In this document: positions 8,859-17,397 of the stretch, in pieces
Position numbering within the stretch: the first letter of the stretch is position 1
Layout of the letters: each line of letters begins with the position of its first letter
Assembly: GCF_001614315.2 (NCBI RefSeq)
Contig: NZ_LVEG02000002.1
Coordinates: 62,001-126,000 of the forward strand
Direction: 5' to 3'
Length of the DNA stretch: 64,000 nucleotides
Source of the DNA: Halofilum ochraceum
GTDB taxonomy: Bacteria > Pseudomonadota > Gammaproteobacteria > XJ16 > Halofilaceae
Translations under genes and position numbers: made by a program
Notes under the pieces: generated by a model
Told to the model about the DNA's origin: nothing
Seen by the model: the letters and a program-made list of their open reading frames with translations, nothing else
Databases searched by the model: none

Positions 8859-9329
8859 TCAGAACGGCCAGTAACGGCCGCCGGTGGCGATCAGGACGAC
8901 GATGATGCCGAGCGTCAGATTGGTCGCGACGAGCCAGCGTATGCGGTTCAGGTCCCTGGCGGCCTGATCGTATTCCATGCGGGTGACCGCGCGCCGGAAC
9001 CGCCGCCAGGGCGCGAAGAACAGGTGCAGGAAGATGGCCGTCATCAGCAACGCCAGCCCATGCATGGCGTGGATATGCAGGCCGACCGCGGCGAATCCGC
9101 CAAGTGGACCGAGGACCATGTAGTAGCCGGTCACCAGCAGTACGGCGATGCTGACCCACACGACCGGGAAGAAGCGTGCGAATATCCCGGACCACAGCGC
9201 CAGTCGCCCCGGCGCTTCGAGTGCCTGTCCCGCGACGGGGCGAACGAACCAGTACGCGAAGGCCATGCCGCCAACCCATAACACCGCCGCCAGTGCGTGC
9301 AATGCGAGCGCAAATGGGAGCAGTTGCAT
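8859..9329 (-). CDS. CopD-like small membrane protein
   Basis: A 156-residue integral membrane protein with four hydrophobic helices. It starts MQLLPFALALHALAAVLWVGGMAF, the His/Trp/Gly-rich first helix typical of CopD-domain proteins, has HIHAMHGLALLMTAIFLHL in the third helix and ends in a polar RYWPF. An AAGGAGAG ribosome-binding site precedes the ATG at 9329, which rules out the longer upstream extension. Members of the family are linked to copper uptake or are uncharacterised haem-like membrane proteins. It converges with the HelD-like gene, 51 bases apart. Confidence 0.78.
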   Translation of the reverse strand: MQLLPFALALHALAAVLWVGGMAFAYWFVRPVAGQALEAPGRLALWSGIFARFFPVVWVSIAVLLVTGYYMVLGPLGGFAAVGLHIHAMHGLALLMTAIFLHLFFAPWRRFRRAVTRMEYDQAARDLNRIRWLVATNLTLGIIVVLIATGGRYWPF

Positions 9330-9545
9330 GGCGATCTCTCCTTCAGCGTAAGCAGTGGCCGATTCGGGCTGCCTGTGATGGCAGGCGCACCGGGCGCCCG
9401 ATCCCCGCGAACTCCGGGAGCGGGAACGGCTCCAGCGTAGCAGGCAAGCAGGCCCATTACCGAAACGGGGCCACGCGAGGGAATCCACTGGTACGGTCTT
9501 CGATGCCCGTGGAAGAATGGCCGCGGGCAGCAGGGAGTTTGACCG

Positions 9546-10721
9546 ATGGTATCCAGAGCGAGTCGCTCACGACGCGCGCCGCCCGGGACGGCGCCCGGTA
9601 CGCTGATCGCCGACCCGGACGCACCGGCGCCCGAGATCCGGGTGATCACTTACGGCCCCGACCGGGGCCCCGAGGGGATGACCCGGCAGCGGGTCGCGTC
9701 GGTCGATGCGCTGCCCGCCGTGGCGGACAGGCACACCGTGTACTGGATCGATATCGCGGGCCTGGGCGACCAGGAAACGATCCGCAGGATCGGCGAGCGC
9801 TTCAACCTCCATCCACTGGCGCTTGAGGACACCCTCAATGTCCGTCAGCGACCGAAGGTCGAGGACTACGATCATCATCTGTTCATCGTGACCCGTATGC
9901 CGATGGACGCTCCGGCGGCGCCTTCCGGGGCCGCGCCATCCGGCCCGACGGACGGGGCGTTGCCGCATGACGCGGGGCAGCTGGTTACCGAACAGGTGGC
10001 ATTCTTTGTCGGTGACGGATTCGTCATTACCTTTCAGGAGCGTCCGGGTGATGTGTTCGAGCCGGTCCGCACGCGGATCGCGAAGGCATCCGGGCGGATC
10101 CGTTCGCGTGGGGCCGATTATCTCGCGTATGCCCTGCTCGATGCCTCCATCGATTCGTTCTTTCCCCTTCTGGAGGCCTACGGCGAGCGCGTCGAGGAAC
10201 TGGAGCAGGAAGTCGTTGGACGCCCGGAGTCCGGCCACATCGCGCATATCCACGATCTCAAGCGCGATCTGTTGACCGCCCGGCGCACGATCTGGCCGCA
10301 GCGCGAGATGCTGAATACCCTGGTGCGCGAGGAGTCGCCGCTCGTCGCCGATGAGACCCGCATCTTCCTGCGTGACTGTTACGACCACACGATCCAGTTG
10401 ATGGACATGATCGAGACCTACCGCGAGGTCGCGTCCGGTCTCGTCGATGTGCAGCTTTCGAGTGTCAGCAATCGCATGAACGAGGTCATGAAGGTCCTCA
10501 CGATGATCGCGACCGTCTTTATCCCGTTGACCTTCATCGCGGGGATCTACGGCATGAATTTCGATCCCGCGGCCGGTCCGTGGAATATGCCGGAACTCGG
10601 CTGGCGCTACGGCTACCCGGCGGCGCTGCTGAGCATGGTGGCGATCGGTGGGATCCTGTTGCTCTGGTTCCGCCGCAAGGGGTGGCTCGGAGGCCGCCGC
10701 GCAAGCGGTGGCCGTCACTGA
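9546..10721 (+). CDS. corA: CorA family magnesium/cobalt transporter
   Basis: A 391-residue CorA-type channel. The N-terminal cytoplasmic alpha/beta domain (VYWIDIAGLGDQETIRRIGE, HPLALEDTLNVRQRPKVEDY) leads into long stalk helices (RVEELEQEVVGRPESG, LTARRTIWPQREML) and ends with two transmembrane helices. The selectivity motif is visible as IYGMNF between the helices, and the C-terminus is basic (RRKGWLGGRR). The protein has a Pro/Ala/Gly-rich insert around residue 120-140 that the family usually lacks. It would carry Mg2+ (or Co2+/Ni2+/Zn2+) across the inner membrane as a pentamer. Confidence 0.92.
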   Translation: MVSRASRSRRAPPGTAPGTLIADPDAPAPEIRVITYGPDRGPEGMTRQRVASVDALPAVADRHTVYWIDIAGLGDQETIRRIGERFNLHPLALEDTLNVRQRPKVEDYDHHLFIVTRMPMDAPAAPSGAAPSGPTDGALPHDAGQLVTEQVAFFVGDGFVITFQERPGDVFEPVRTRIAKASGRIRSRGADYLAYALLDASIDSFFPLLEAYGERVEELEQEVVGRPESGHIAHIHDLKRDLLTARRTIWPQREMLNTLVREESPLVADETRIFLRDCYDHTIQLMDMIETYREVASGLVDVQLSSVSNRMNEVMKVLTMIATVFIPLTFIAGIYGMNFDPAAGPWNMPELGWRYGYPAALLSMVAIGGILLLWFRRKGWLGGRRASGGRH

Positions 10722-10752
10722 CTCCCGGGTTTGAGTGCTCGGCACGCCGCGT

Positions 10753-11361
10753 TCACGGATCGGCGGGCGACATCACCCGCCAGTTCGAGAACGGCCCCGC
10801 CATATGGACCTCGCAACCCATTTCGCGTAACCAGTCACCGACTCGATGGTTGGAATTGCGGGTCGCGTTGTAGGGCCTCGGATCGTGGACGAACTCGAGG
10901 TCGTACAGCGGGTTGGCGGTCAGTGTCCCGCGCGCGTCCAGGAAACGCTGGTCGATGCGGTCGTGCAGCCGGCTGGCGCGTTCGGCCGGGACGTCGATCC
11001 GCCACAGGGCCTCGATCGGGACCGCGACCTGCTCGCGCACCCGCGCCTCCTCAGTCGGGCCCGGCAGCCGCCTGCGACCCAGCCCGGCCAGGTGGGTCCC
11101 GAACAGCGTACCGGAGGCCCGGAAGGGGCCCGTCCGATTGAGCGCGTAGTAGTCCCAGTCGCCCCAGGCATAGCGGGTCATCCCATCGCCGCGCGCCACC
11201 ACCAGGCTCGCGTGGCGACCGTCGTCGAGCAGGAATGCGGCCACTGGTCGTTCCGGCTCGGGTGGCGGCACGACGGTATTCGTGCAGCCCGCGGTCAGTA
11301 CGGCCGCCAGCCCGGCGAGACACCAGCGGACGGTGGGCGTGGCCGCAGGCGTGGGCCGCAC
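10753..11361 (-). CDS. DUF2459-like lipoprotein, unknown function
   Basis: About 202 residues. It starts at a GTG four bases after the stop of the BFN/PDZ gene, so the two are one operon. An N-terminal signal with a lipobox (VLTAGC) marks a lipoprotein. The body has GRHASLVVARGDG, YAWGDWDYYALNRTGPF and NATRNSNHRVGDWLREMGC, a His/Trp/Asp/Asn pattern like that of DUF2459 proteins. The upstream part of the open frame is the shadow of the neighbour and was dropped. No enzymatic activity can be assigned. It converges on corA with 31 bases between stops. Confidence 0.6.
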   Translation of the reverse strand: MRPTPAATPTVRWCLAGLAAVLTAGCTNTVVPPPEPERPVAAFLLDDGRHASLVVARGDGMTRYAWGDWDYYALNRTGPFRASGTLFGTHLAGLGRRRLPGPTEEARVREQVAVPIEALWRIDVPAERASRLHDRIDQRFLDARGTLTANPLYDLEFVHDPRPYNATRNSNHRVGDWLREMGCEVHMAGPFSNWRVMSPADP

Positions 11362-11365
11362 GGCG

Positions 11366-12214
11366 TTACAGGTTCTGCCCGGGCCGGTCGGGCACGTCCG
11401 TGTGCAGTCGCACTTCCCGGGTCGTCCCGTCCAGCCAGTAACGGATGCGCACGCGCTCGCTTTCAGGCGTCTTCTGGACCAGCTGCAGGAACCCCATCGG
11501 CGAGTCGGGTGTTTCGCCATTGACGGCCAGTACCAGCGCACCGGGTTCGAGGCCGGCCCCCCGGGCGGTCCCGACCGCTTCGGTGACGACCACGCCTTCG
11601 CGATCGGGCAGGCCCAGCGCTTCGCGCAGTTCGGCCGTCGGCGCCATGACGGTGATACCGACCGCGCTCACGATCTGTTCCGATTCGTCCAGGCCGCGGT
11701 AATTGATCAGCCGCGCCTCTTCGAGAACCTCCGGGGCGACATGGATGCTGGCCCCCGTGCGCAGGGCGAGCGCGATGCCGTCGCTGGGACGCGTATCGAC
11801 TCGGATCGGCTCCTCGCGCCCGGCGGCCTCCAGCTCGAGCATCCCGAGGAAGGTGTTGCCGGCGATGTCATCCACGTACATGCGGGTCAGACGCGCATCG
11901 AGGGATCCGATGACGTCGCCGAGGAGATCGTGCGTCATGGGACGCGGGAGCTGCGCGTCGCGCAGCGCGAGAATAATGGCGCGGGCGGTATCGTGGCCGA
12001 TGAAAATCGGGATCATCTCGCCGCCGCCGGGTTCCCGCAGGAGTACGACGGGCACGCCGTGGGGCGTCGCCATGCCGACCGTTGCGACCTCGACCTCTAC
12101 GAATTCGTCGACCGCCGCGGCCAGTTCGCGCTCGGCGGCAGCCGCCGCCGGGGCCGCGATCAACAGGAATGCCGCGAGCAGCGCTGCGCGCGTTGTCACC
12201 AGGCGCGACCACAT
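11366..12214 (-). CDS. Exported bifunctional-nuclease (BFN/DUF151) domain protein with C-terminal PDZ-like domain
   Basis: A 282-residue protein with a signal peptide (MWSRLVTTRAALLAAFLLIA, cleavage near AAAAA-ERE). Residues about 35-165 are a DUF151/BFN domain (VVLLREPGGGEMIPIFIGHDTA, MTHDLLGDVIGSLDARLTRMYVDDI, RPSDGIALALRTGA). Residues about 200-275 look like a PDZ fold (GVVVTEAVGTARGAGLEPG, ALVLAVNGETPDS, RIRYWLDG). DUF151 proteins are usually cytoplasmic, so export plus a PDZ domain is unusual. The ATG at 12214 has GGGA upstream. It is followed at once by the lipoprotein gene, suggesting a joint role in the periplasm. Confidence 0.75.
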   Translation of the reverse strand: MWSRLVTTRAALLAAFLLIAAPAAAAAERELAAAVDEFVEVEVATVGMATPHGVPVVLLREPGGGEMIPIFIGHDTARAIILALRDAQLPRPMTHDLLGDVIGSLDARLTRMYVDDIAGNTFLGMLELEAAGREEPIRVDTRPSDGIALALRTGASIHVAPEVLEEARLINYRGLDESEQIVSAVGITVMAPTAELREALGLPDREGVVVTEAVGTARGAGLEPGALVLAVNGETPDSPMGFLQLVQKTPESERVRIRYWLDGTTREVRLHTDVPDRPGQNL

Positions 12215-12449
12215 GAGCGTTTCCCGGAATGTTCCTGCTACCAGTATAGGAGAGTCGCCGGCGGGGCGGTTGCGGCGAGTCGTCCGATCCTGCCCGCCGG
12301 GACGGTTACGATCCCGTAATCCGGATGAAAATTCATGGCAATCCTGTCTCCTGCAGTGTCGCGTGTATCGCTGTATCGGCTGGTACACCGTCCGCGGGCC
12401 TGGCCATCGCTCAGCGAGCCGGAACATCGCGACCCCAGGAGATTCGACA

Positions 12450-12806
12450 ATGACGATCATGAACCGCAAGACCCTGACATTCGGCCTTTTCGCAGCGCTT
12501 ATCGCCATCGCGCCGGGCATTCAGGCCCAGGATGGCAACGCCAGCAGCGGCGGAGACTTTGACCAGAGCCAGATCGAGTCCTTCGCGGACGCCCGCGCGG
12601 AAGTGCAGCAGCTGCAGCAGGAGTACGCCTCGAAGATCCAGCAGGCGGATCAGGAGAAGGCGAGCACCCTGAAACAGGAAGCCCAGCAGAAGATGGTCTC
12701 CGCGGTAGAGGATGCCGGCCTCGATGTGCAGGAGTTCAACACCATCGCGCGGGCCGCGCAGAACGACCAGGAACTGGCCGAGAAAATCCAGAAAGCCGCC
12801 AAGTAA
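12450..12806 (+). CDS. DUF4168 family exported helical protein
   Basis: A 118-residue protein with signal peptide (cleavage at IQAQ-DG) and an Ala/Gln/Glu-rich helical body. The pattern FADARAEVQQLQQEYASKIQ, QEAQQKMVSAVEDAGLDVQEF and NTIARAAQNDQEL matches DUF4168, periplasmic helical proteins of unknown function. The start ATG at 12450 has AGGAG nine bases ahead; a longer open frame upstream is antisense to the BFN gene and is not real. It stands alone, with a strong hairpin 24 bases downstream. Confidence 0.8.
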   Translation: MTIMNRKTLTFGLFAALIAIAPGIQAQDGNASSGGDFDQSQIESFADARAEVQQLQQEYASKIQQADQEKASTLKQEAQQKMVSAVEDAGLDVQEFNTIARAAQNDQELAEKIQKAAK

Positions 12807-12829
12807 CCCCCTCGACCGACCGGATCGGG

Positions 12830-12856
12830 CGGTGGGCGATGGGCCGTCGCCCGCCG
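12830..12856 (+). terminator. Hairpin after DUF4168 gene
   Basis: A 27-nt near-palindrome (CGGTGGGCGATGG against CCGTCGCCCGCCG, two G-U pairs) 24 bases after the stop. No T-run follows, so it is a terminator-like or 3'-stabilising stem. Confidence 0.45.
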
Positions 12857-12939
12857 TTCCGGGGCCCGGTGGGTAAACCGCCCCTGCGCCCCGGAATGAA
12901 CCGCGCAGGTGCACGCCTCGCGCGTGCCGATGACCCGTC

Positions 12940-14187
12940 CTACGGTGGGCCAGGCGGTTCAGCAGCGATGACGCGATTGCGGCCATCGCCTTTCGCGGCA
13001 TAAAGGGCGCGGTCGAGGCGCTGCATGAAACGCGCATTGCCCTCGTCATGCTGGTAGCCGGCATATCCGACGGAGATCGTGACCGGGGTGCTACCGCCAT
13101 CCGGCTCCCGTGCGACCGCCTGGCGCAGTTCCTCCGCCAGCCGGTGCGCCTTCGCCGCCGGCGTCGATGGGAGCAGGACGAGGAATTCCTCGCCGCCCCA
13201 GCGTCCCGCGAGGTCGGTCTCGCGCACCCGGTTGCGCAGTACACCGGCGATCCATTCCAGGACCCGATCCCCCTCGGCATGGCCACGCTCATCGTTGATG
13301 CGCTTGAAGTGGTCGATATCGATCATGAGCGCCGATAGCGGTTGCCCGTAACGGTCGCTGCGTTCGGTCTCGGTCTGCAGCACCGTCTCGCAGTGACGCC
13401 GGTTGGCCAGATCCGTGAGTTTGTCGTAGCGGGCCTGGTAGGAGAGTTCCACTTCCAGTTCGCGGCGGCGGGTGATGTCCTCGAGCGCGCCGTCGAAGAC
13501 GGGGTGGCCCGATTCATCGAAGTGACGGAACGCGGTATCCGCGGCGTGGATCTCCCGGCCTTTCACGGTTCGCATGTGCAACTCGTAGCGAAAGACCTCA
13601 CCGTCCTGCATGAGCGCGTTTGAGAAGTTCGCGCGCTGGGCGGGATCGACGTAGAGGCTGGCGATTTCATGGCCGAGCAGCTCCTCGGCGGAGTCCGCCT
13701 CGAGTAACTGGACAAACGCCGGATTCACGCGCAGGAATCGGCCGTTCGCACCGGGGGTGGCGCGGTAAAAAGGTACCGGTACGTCCTCGAAGATCTCCTC
13801 GAAGTCGCGCAATGCGCGCTCGGTGCGCACGCGCTCGGTCACGTCGCGGACGGTCACGTGCAGCAGTGGGCGTTCGTCGTCGCCGTGCAGGCGCGTGCCC
13901 TCGATCTCGATATCGGAGCATCCGTTGCCGGCGATGTGCGGGGATAAGATCAAGGGCAACGGTGTAGTCATGAGCCTATGCTGGATCGCGGGTCCGCCCT
14001 GTTCCGACCGGTCCGCGATCAGTTCCGACAGCCGCATGGTTACAAGCTGCGCGCCGGTTTGCCCGAAGAAATCCACGGCCGCTTCATTGGCGCGCAGGAT
14101 CTCGCCCGAACGCGCGTCGACGAGCAACTGGCTCGTCGGGTGGTGCTCGAAGATCTGGCGGTAGACGCTGGAGGTGTCGGGATTCAT
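12940..14187 (-). CDS. PAS-PAS-GGDEF diguanylate cyclase
   Basis: A 415-residue cytoplasmic sensor enzyme. Residues about 5-125 form a PAS domain (YRQIFEHHPTSQLLVDARSG), residues about 135-250 a second PAS/PAC (FEEIFEDVPVPFYRATPG, EDITRRRELE), then a GGDEF domain. The active site reads GGEEF at about residue 331, so it should make c-di-GMP, and RETD lies five residues before it, which is the intact product-inhibition I-site. The ATG at 14187 begins MNPDTSSVYRQ; earlier in-frame sequence is not protein-like. No membrane segment is seen, so its signal is probably cytoplasmic. Confidence 0.88.
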   Translation of the reverse strand: MNPDTSSVYRQIFEHHPTSQLLVDARSGEILRANEAAVDFFGQTGAQLVTMRLSELIADRSEQGGPAIQHRLMTTPLPLILSPHIAGNGCSDIEIEGTRLHGDDERPLLHVTVRDVTERVRTERALRDFEEIFEDVPVPFYRATPGANGRFLRVNPAFVQLLEADSAEELLGHEIASLYVDPAQRANFSNALMQDGEVFRYELHMRTVKGREIHAADTAFRHFDESGHPVFDGALEDITRRRELEVELSYQARYDKLTDLANRRHCETVLQTETERSDRYGQPLSALMIDIDHFKRINDERGHAEGDRVLEWIAGVLRNRVRETDLAGRWGGEEFLVLLPSTPAAKAHRLAEELRQAVAREPDGGSTPVTISVGYAGYQHDEGNARFMQRLDRALYAAKGDGRNRVIAAEPPGPP

Positions 14188-14386
14188 GACTGGATCGCGG
14201 CGGCGGTATGCGGCCCGCGGCGCGGGCCCGTCGCGCTCGCCGTGCGGCCATTGATGGACTTTGATTCGCTGCGCATAAGTCGCTTCCGGAGCAATTATCG
14301 CGCCATAAATGTTTCGCGGTGCGCGCCTGCGGTTGTGCTGCCCGTCACTCGTGCGGGGCGCGCTACACTGGCCCGTCGCGGCGCGC

Positions 14387-14485
14387 ATGCACCGCGACGG
14401 GGTGTATGACCGGCATATCCCCATGGCCGAAGAGGCCACCGACAACGTGATTTCCCTCAAGCCGCTGCCAATGACTCCGCTATGA
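14387..14485 (+). CDS. Possible small ORF translationally coupled to the CPBP gene
   Basis: A 32-codon frame (ATG 14387; internal ATG at 14423) ends in a TGA that overlaps the ATG of the next gene as ATGA. The peptide ends EEATDNVISLKPLPMTPL. No good ribosome-binding site was found before either ATG, and it matches no family known to me. The overlap suggests a coupling leader, but chance is possible. Confidence 0.25.
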   Translation: MHRDGVYDRHIPMAEEATDNVISLKPLPMTPL

Positions 14486-15087
14486 CCCGCAACCGCCTGC
14501 TGGCCGCTGATCCGTTCCTCATCGCCGTGTTGTTCGAGGCGGCCCTGATTCCGCTCGCACTCGTGCTGGCCATCCCGCTCGGGCTGCAGCCGTGGCAAGC
14601 GTTCGGCGCATCACCCGGGCTGGTATTCGCTGCCGTGGCGGGCACGGTGCCGCTGCTTGCCGCACTCGCGGTCTCCGCCCGCGTCGGCGCGGCGTGGTTC
14701 GAGGATGTCGAGGCGCTGGTGCGGCCGCTGATCGAGTCCGTGTTCCGCGGGCGTGGCGTCGCCGGCGTCGTGATCGTGTCGGCGCTTGCGGGCGTCGGCG
14801 AGGAGCTGCTGTTTCGCGGCGTGATCCAGACCGCGATGGCGGCGTCTTTCGGGGCGTGGCCGGGCTTGGTCGTGGCGTCGGTCCTGTTCGGAATGATGCA
14901 CGCGCTCTCGCGGGCGTATTTCGTACTGGCGACCGCGATGGGCCTGTACCTGGGCGTGTTGTATCAGGCTACCGATAACCTGCTGCTGCCGGCTATCGTG
15001 CATGGCCTCTACGACGCGATCGCGATCGGGTATCTGCTGCTGGCCGGTGATCGCGGGCGCGATGGACCGAGTGAGTCGGCATCATGA
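14482..15087 (+). CDS. CPBP family intramembrane glutamic endopeptidase
   Basis: A 201-residue membrane protein with about six hydrophobic helices. The ABI/CPBP protease motifs are all visible: EELLFRG (motif EExxxR) near residue 107, FGMMHAL (FxxxH) near 134 and HGLYDA (HxxxN/D-like) near 173. Family members cleave membrane substrates or modify prenylated proteins, and in bacteria some protect against self-made bacteriocins; the role here is not evident. It starts within an ATGA overlap with a small ORF and is followed by a strong hairpin shared with the convergent symporter gene. Confidence 0.88.
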   Translation: MTRNRLLAADPFLIAVLFEAALIPLALVLAIPLGLQPWQAFGASPGLVFAAVAGTVPLLAALAVSARVGAAWFEDVEALVRPLIESVFRGRGVAGVVIVSALAGVGEELLFRGVIQTAMAASFGAWPGLVVASVLFGMMHALSRAYFVLATAMGLYLGVLYQATDNLLLPAIVHGLYDAIAIGYLLLAGDRGRDGPSESAS

Positions 15088-15180
15088 TGTGGTTGTGGGC
15101 AGAACATGGAATGCCGCCCCCTGGGGTGAATTAACGCTCGGACGCGGTAGCCCGGATGGAGGCGAAGCCGGAATCCGGGA

Positions 15181-15208
15181 GCGGCCGCCTCCCGGGGGAG
15201 GCGGCCGC
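15181..15208. terminator. Bidirectional hairpin between convergent CPBP and AGCS genes
   Basis: A perfect 13-bp stem GCGGCCGCCTCCC / GGGAGGCGGCCGC with a two-base spacer lies between two converging genes. It has no T-run on either side, but its position fits a shared transcription end. Confidence 0.55.
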
Positions 15209-15228
15209 CAATCCACGCGGATAGCGGC

Positions 15229-16584
15229 TTATTGCCGCGCGGTGGCTTCGTCGGCGAAGTACCGTTTCGTGACGGCGAAGATCGTGCTGGACAGGGCCAG
15301 CAGGGCGATCAGGTTGGGGATCGCCATCAGCGCGTTGAGGATGTCGGCAATGATCCAGATGATGCCGAGGTTACCGACCGCGCCGACGAACAGCAGGATG
15401 ACCCAGACCCACCGGTACGGGGTGATGACCTTCACGCCGAACAGGTACTCGGCGCAGCGCTCGCCGTAGTAGCTCCACGCGATGATCGTGGTGAAGGCGA
15501 AGATCACGAGGCCGAAGGTCACCACCCAGTTGCCGCCGGCGACGCCATCGCCGAAGGCCATCGCGGAGAGCGCCGCGCCGGTCTCGCCGGAGCTCCACGC
15601 GCCGGTCATGATGATCACCAGTGCGGTCATCGTGCACACCACGATGGTGTCGATGAACGTCCCGAGCATCGCCACCGTGCCCTGCTTGACCGGGTCCGAG
15701 GTCCGGGCGGCCGCGTGGGCGATCGGGGCCGAGCCGAGGCCGGCCTCGTTGGAGAAGATGCCGCGCGCGACACCGAAGCGCACGGCGGCGAGCACCGCGG
15801 CGCCGGCGAAACCGCCCGTCGCGGCGGTACCGGTGAAAGCGTCGGTGACGATCATGCCGAGCGCGCCGGGCACCTGGCCGGCGTTGAGCAGGATCACGAC
15901 CAGCGCGGCGCCGATGTAGAGCACGGCCATCGCGGGTACCAGCTTCTCGGCGACGTTCGCGATGCGCCGCACGCCGCCCAGGATCACGATCAGCACGAGG
16001 ACGGCGAGGACGAGCCCCGTGACCCAGGCCGGGATCGCGAGGTTGGATTGCAGCACGTCCGCGACCGAATTCGACTGCACGGTGTTGCCGATGCCGAAGG
16101 CGGCGATCATGGCGAACAGCGCGAAGGCGGCGCCGAGCCAGCGCCAGTTGTCGCCCAGCCCGTTGCGGATGTAGTACATCGGGCCGCCGACGTAGGCGCC
16201 GCGCTCGTCCACCTCGCGGTACTTCACGGCCAGCACGGCCTCGCCGTACTTGGTCGCCATGCCGACCAGCGCGGTGATCCACATCCAGAACACTGCGCCC
16301 GGCCCGCCGAGGGCGATCGCGGTCGCGACGCCGGCGATGTTGCCGGTGCCGATGGTCGCGGACAGGGCGGTCGACAGCGCCTGGAAGGGCGTGATTTCGC
16401 CGGCGTCTTCATGCCGCTCGCGGCGGCCGGCGAACAGTTGCCGGAACCCGTAACCGAGCCGGCGGATGGGCATCGCCCGCAGTCCGAGGGTGAGGTACAG
16501 GCCCGTCCCGAGCAGCAGGATGAGCATGACCGGTCCCCACACGAAGCTGCTGACGGCATTGAGGGCGTCAGTGAGAGCCTGCAT
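15229..16584 (-). CDS. Sodium:alanine (AGCS family) amino-acid symporter
   Basis: A 451-residue inner-membrane transporter with about ten to eleven helices. AGCS signatures are clear: ITPFQALSTALSATIGTGNIAG near residue 65, ALGGPGAVFWMWITALVGMATK, the segment YVGGPMYYIRNGLG, and GIFSNEAGLGSAPIAHAAA near 270. The family imports alanine or glycine with Na+, consistent with a saline habitat and with the amino-nitrogen theme of the window. The start ATG is at 16584. No operon partner is seen. Confidence 0.92.
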   Translation of the reverse strand: MQALTDALNAVSSFVWGPVMLILLLGTGLYLTLGLRAMPIRRLGYGFRQLFAGRRERHEDAGEITPFQALSTALSATIGTGNIAGVATAIALGGPGAVFWMWITALVGMATKYGEAVLAVKYREVDERGAYVGGPMYYIRNGLGDNWRWLGAAFALFAMIAAFGIGNTVQSNSVADVLQSNLAIPAWVTGLVLAVLVLIVILGGVRRIANVAEKLVPAMAVLYIGAALVVILLNAGQVPGALGMIVTDAFTGTAATGGFAGAAVLAAVRFGVARGIFSNEAGLGSAPIAHAAARTSDPVKQGTVAMLGTFIDTIVVCTMTALVIIMTGAWSSGETGAALSAMAFGDGVAGGNWVVTFGLVIFAFTTIIAWSYYGERCAEYLFGVKVITPYRWVWVILLFVGAVGNLGIIWIIADILNALMAIPNLIALLALSSTIFAVTKRYFADEATARQ

Positions 16585-16879
16585 CGCTTCGCTCCAGGAA
16601 GGTTGGGGCCGAACGCATCGGCATTACAGGGGCATACAGGGGTCGCCCTCGACGTCGGGCGGGCCCTGTAGGGCGCTGCTCGCACGCGGTGGATCGGTTC
16701 ATCGGCGGGCGCGCGGCAGCGGGCGCGAGAGCCTATCATTGGGGCCTTGTTTACGGCACCCTGGTCGGGACCATGCCGGTGCGGATAGTATGCCGCGCCG
16801 AGATCGGCTGGAGTGTGCGCGACCGTAGCCCGGCCGCCGTGTCCGCCGCCTGATTCCGCCGTCCCCGGAGCCCGTTGAT

Positions 16880-17326
16880 ATGCCCCAGGCCCTGATTACC
16901 GTATTGATCGCGCTCGTCGGCGCCGGCCTCGCCGTGCAGGCGGCGGCCAATGCCCGACTCGGTGCCGTGCTGCAGGTGCCGATCGCAAGCGCCCTGTGGA
17001 ACTTCCTGCTCGGGACGGCCGCGCTGGCGCTCCTGCTCGCCTCGGGGCTGTTTGGACGTCCTTCGTTCGGCGATGCGGCGGCGGCCCCGTGGTGGGCCTG
17101 GATTGGCGGTCTGCTCGGGGCCCTGTTCGTGACGACCAGCATCCTGGCCGTGCCGCGCGTGGGCACCGTGGCGACCTTCGGCGCGATCATCTGCGGGCAG
17201 TTCATCGGCGCGGTGCTGATCGATACGCGGGGCTGGCTCGGCGTGGAACCCATACCGCTGACCCTGAGTCGCGTAGTCGGGGTCGGCCTCCTGATCGCCG
17301 GGGTAATCCTGATTCAGCACAAGTGA
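16880..17326 (+). CDS. DMT-superfamily membrane protein, DUF606/YdcZ type
   Basis: A 148-residue protein with five hydrophobic helices. Features of the DUF606 half-transporter family are the opening QALITVLIALVGAGLAVQAAANARLG, the GLLGALFVTTSILAVPRVGTVATFGAIICGQFIGAVLID run and the final ADP-like LSRVVGVGLLIAGVIL. These proteins are half the size of EamA transporters and are thought to act as dimers; substrates are unknown. The 295 bases before it contain no other gene. Confidence 0.85.
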   Translation: MPQALITVLIALVGAGLAVQAAANARLGAVLQVPIASALWNFLLGTAALALLLASGLFGRPSFGDAAAAPWWAWIGGLLGALFVTTSILAVPRVGTVATFGAIICGQFIGAVLIDTRGWLGVEPIPLTLSRVVGVGLLIAGVILIQHK

Positions 17327-17397
17327 GGACGCACGCCGCCGCGTAAACGGCGTGTTACCGTCTACGGGCAGGCATAGGCCCATTGCCGGAGTCCCCG

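Noticed and set aside
15232-16671. 479-codon + strand frame opposite the AGCS symporter
   Set aside because: Asp/Arg/Gly/His-rich shadow of a membrane protein; no helices and no motifs.
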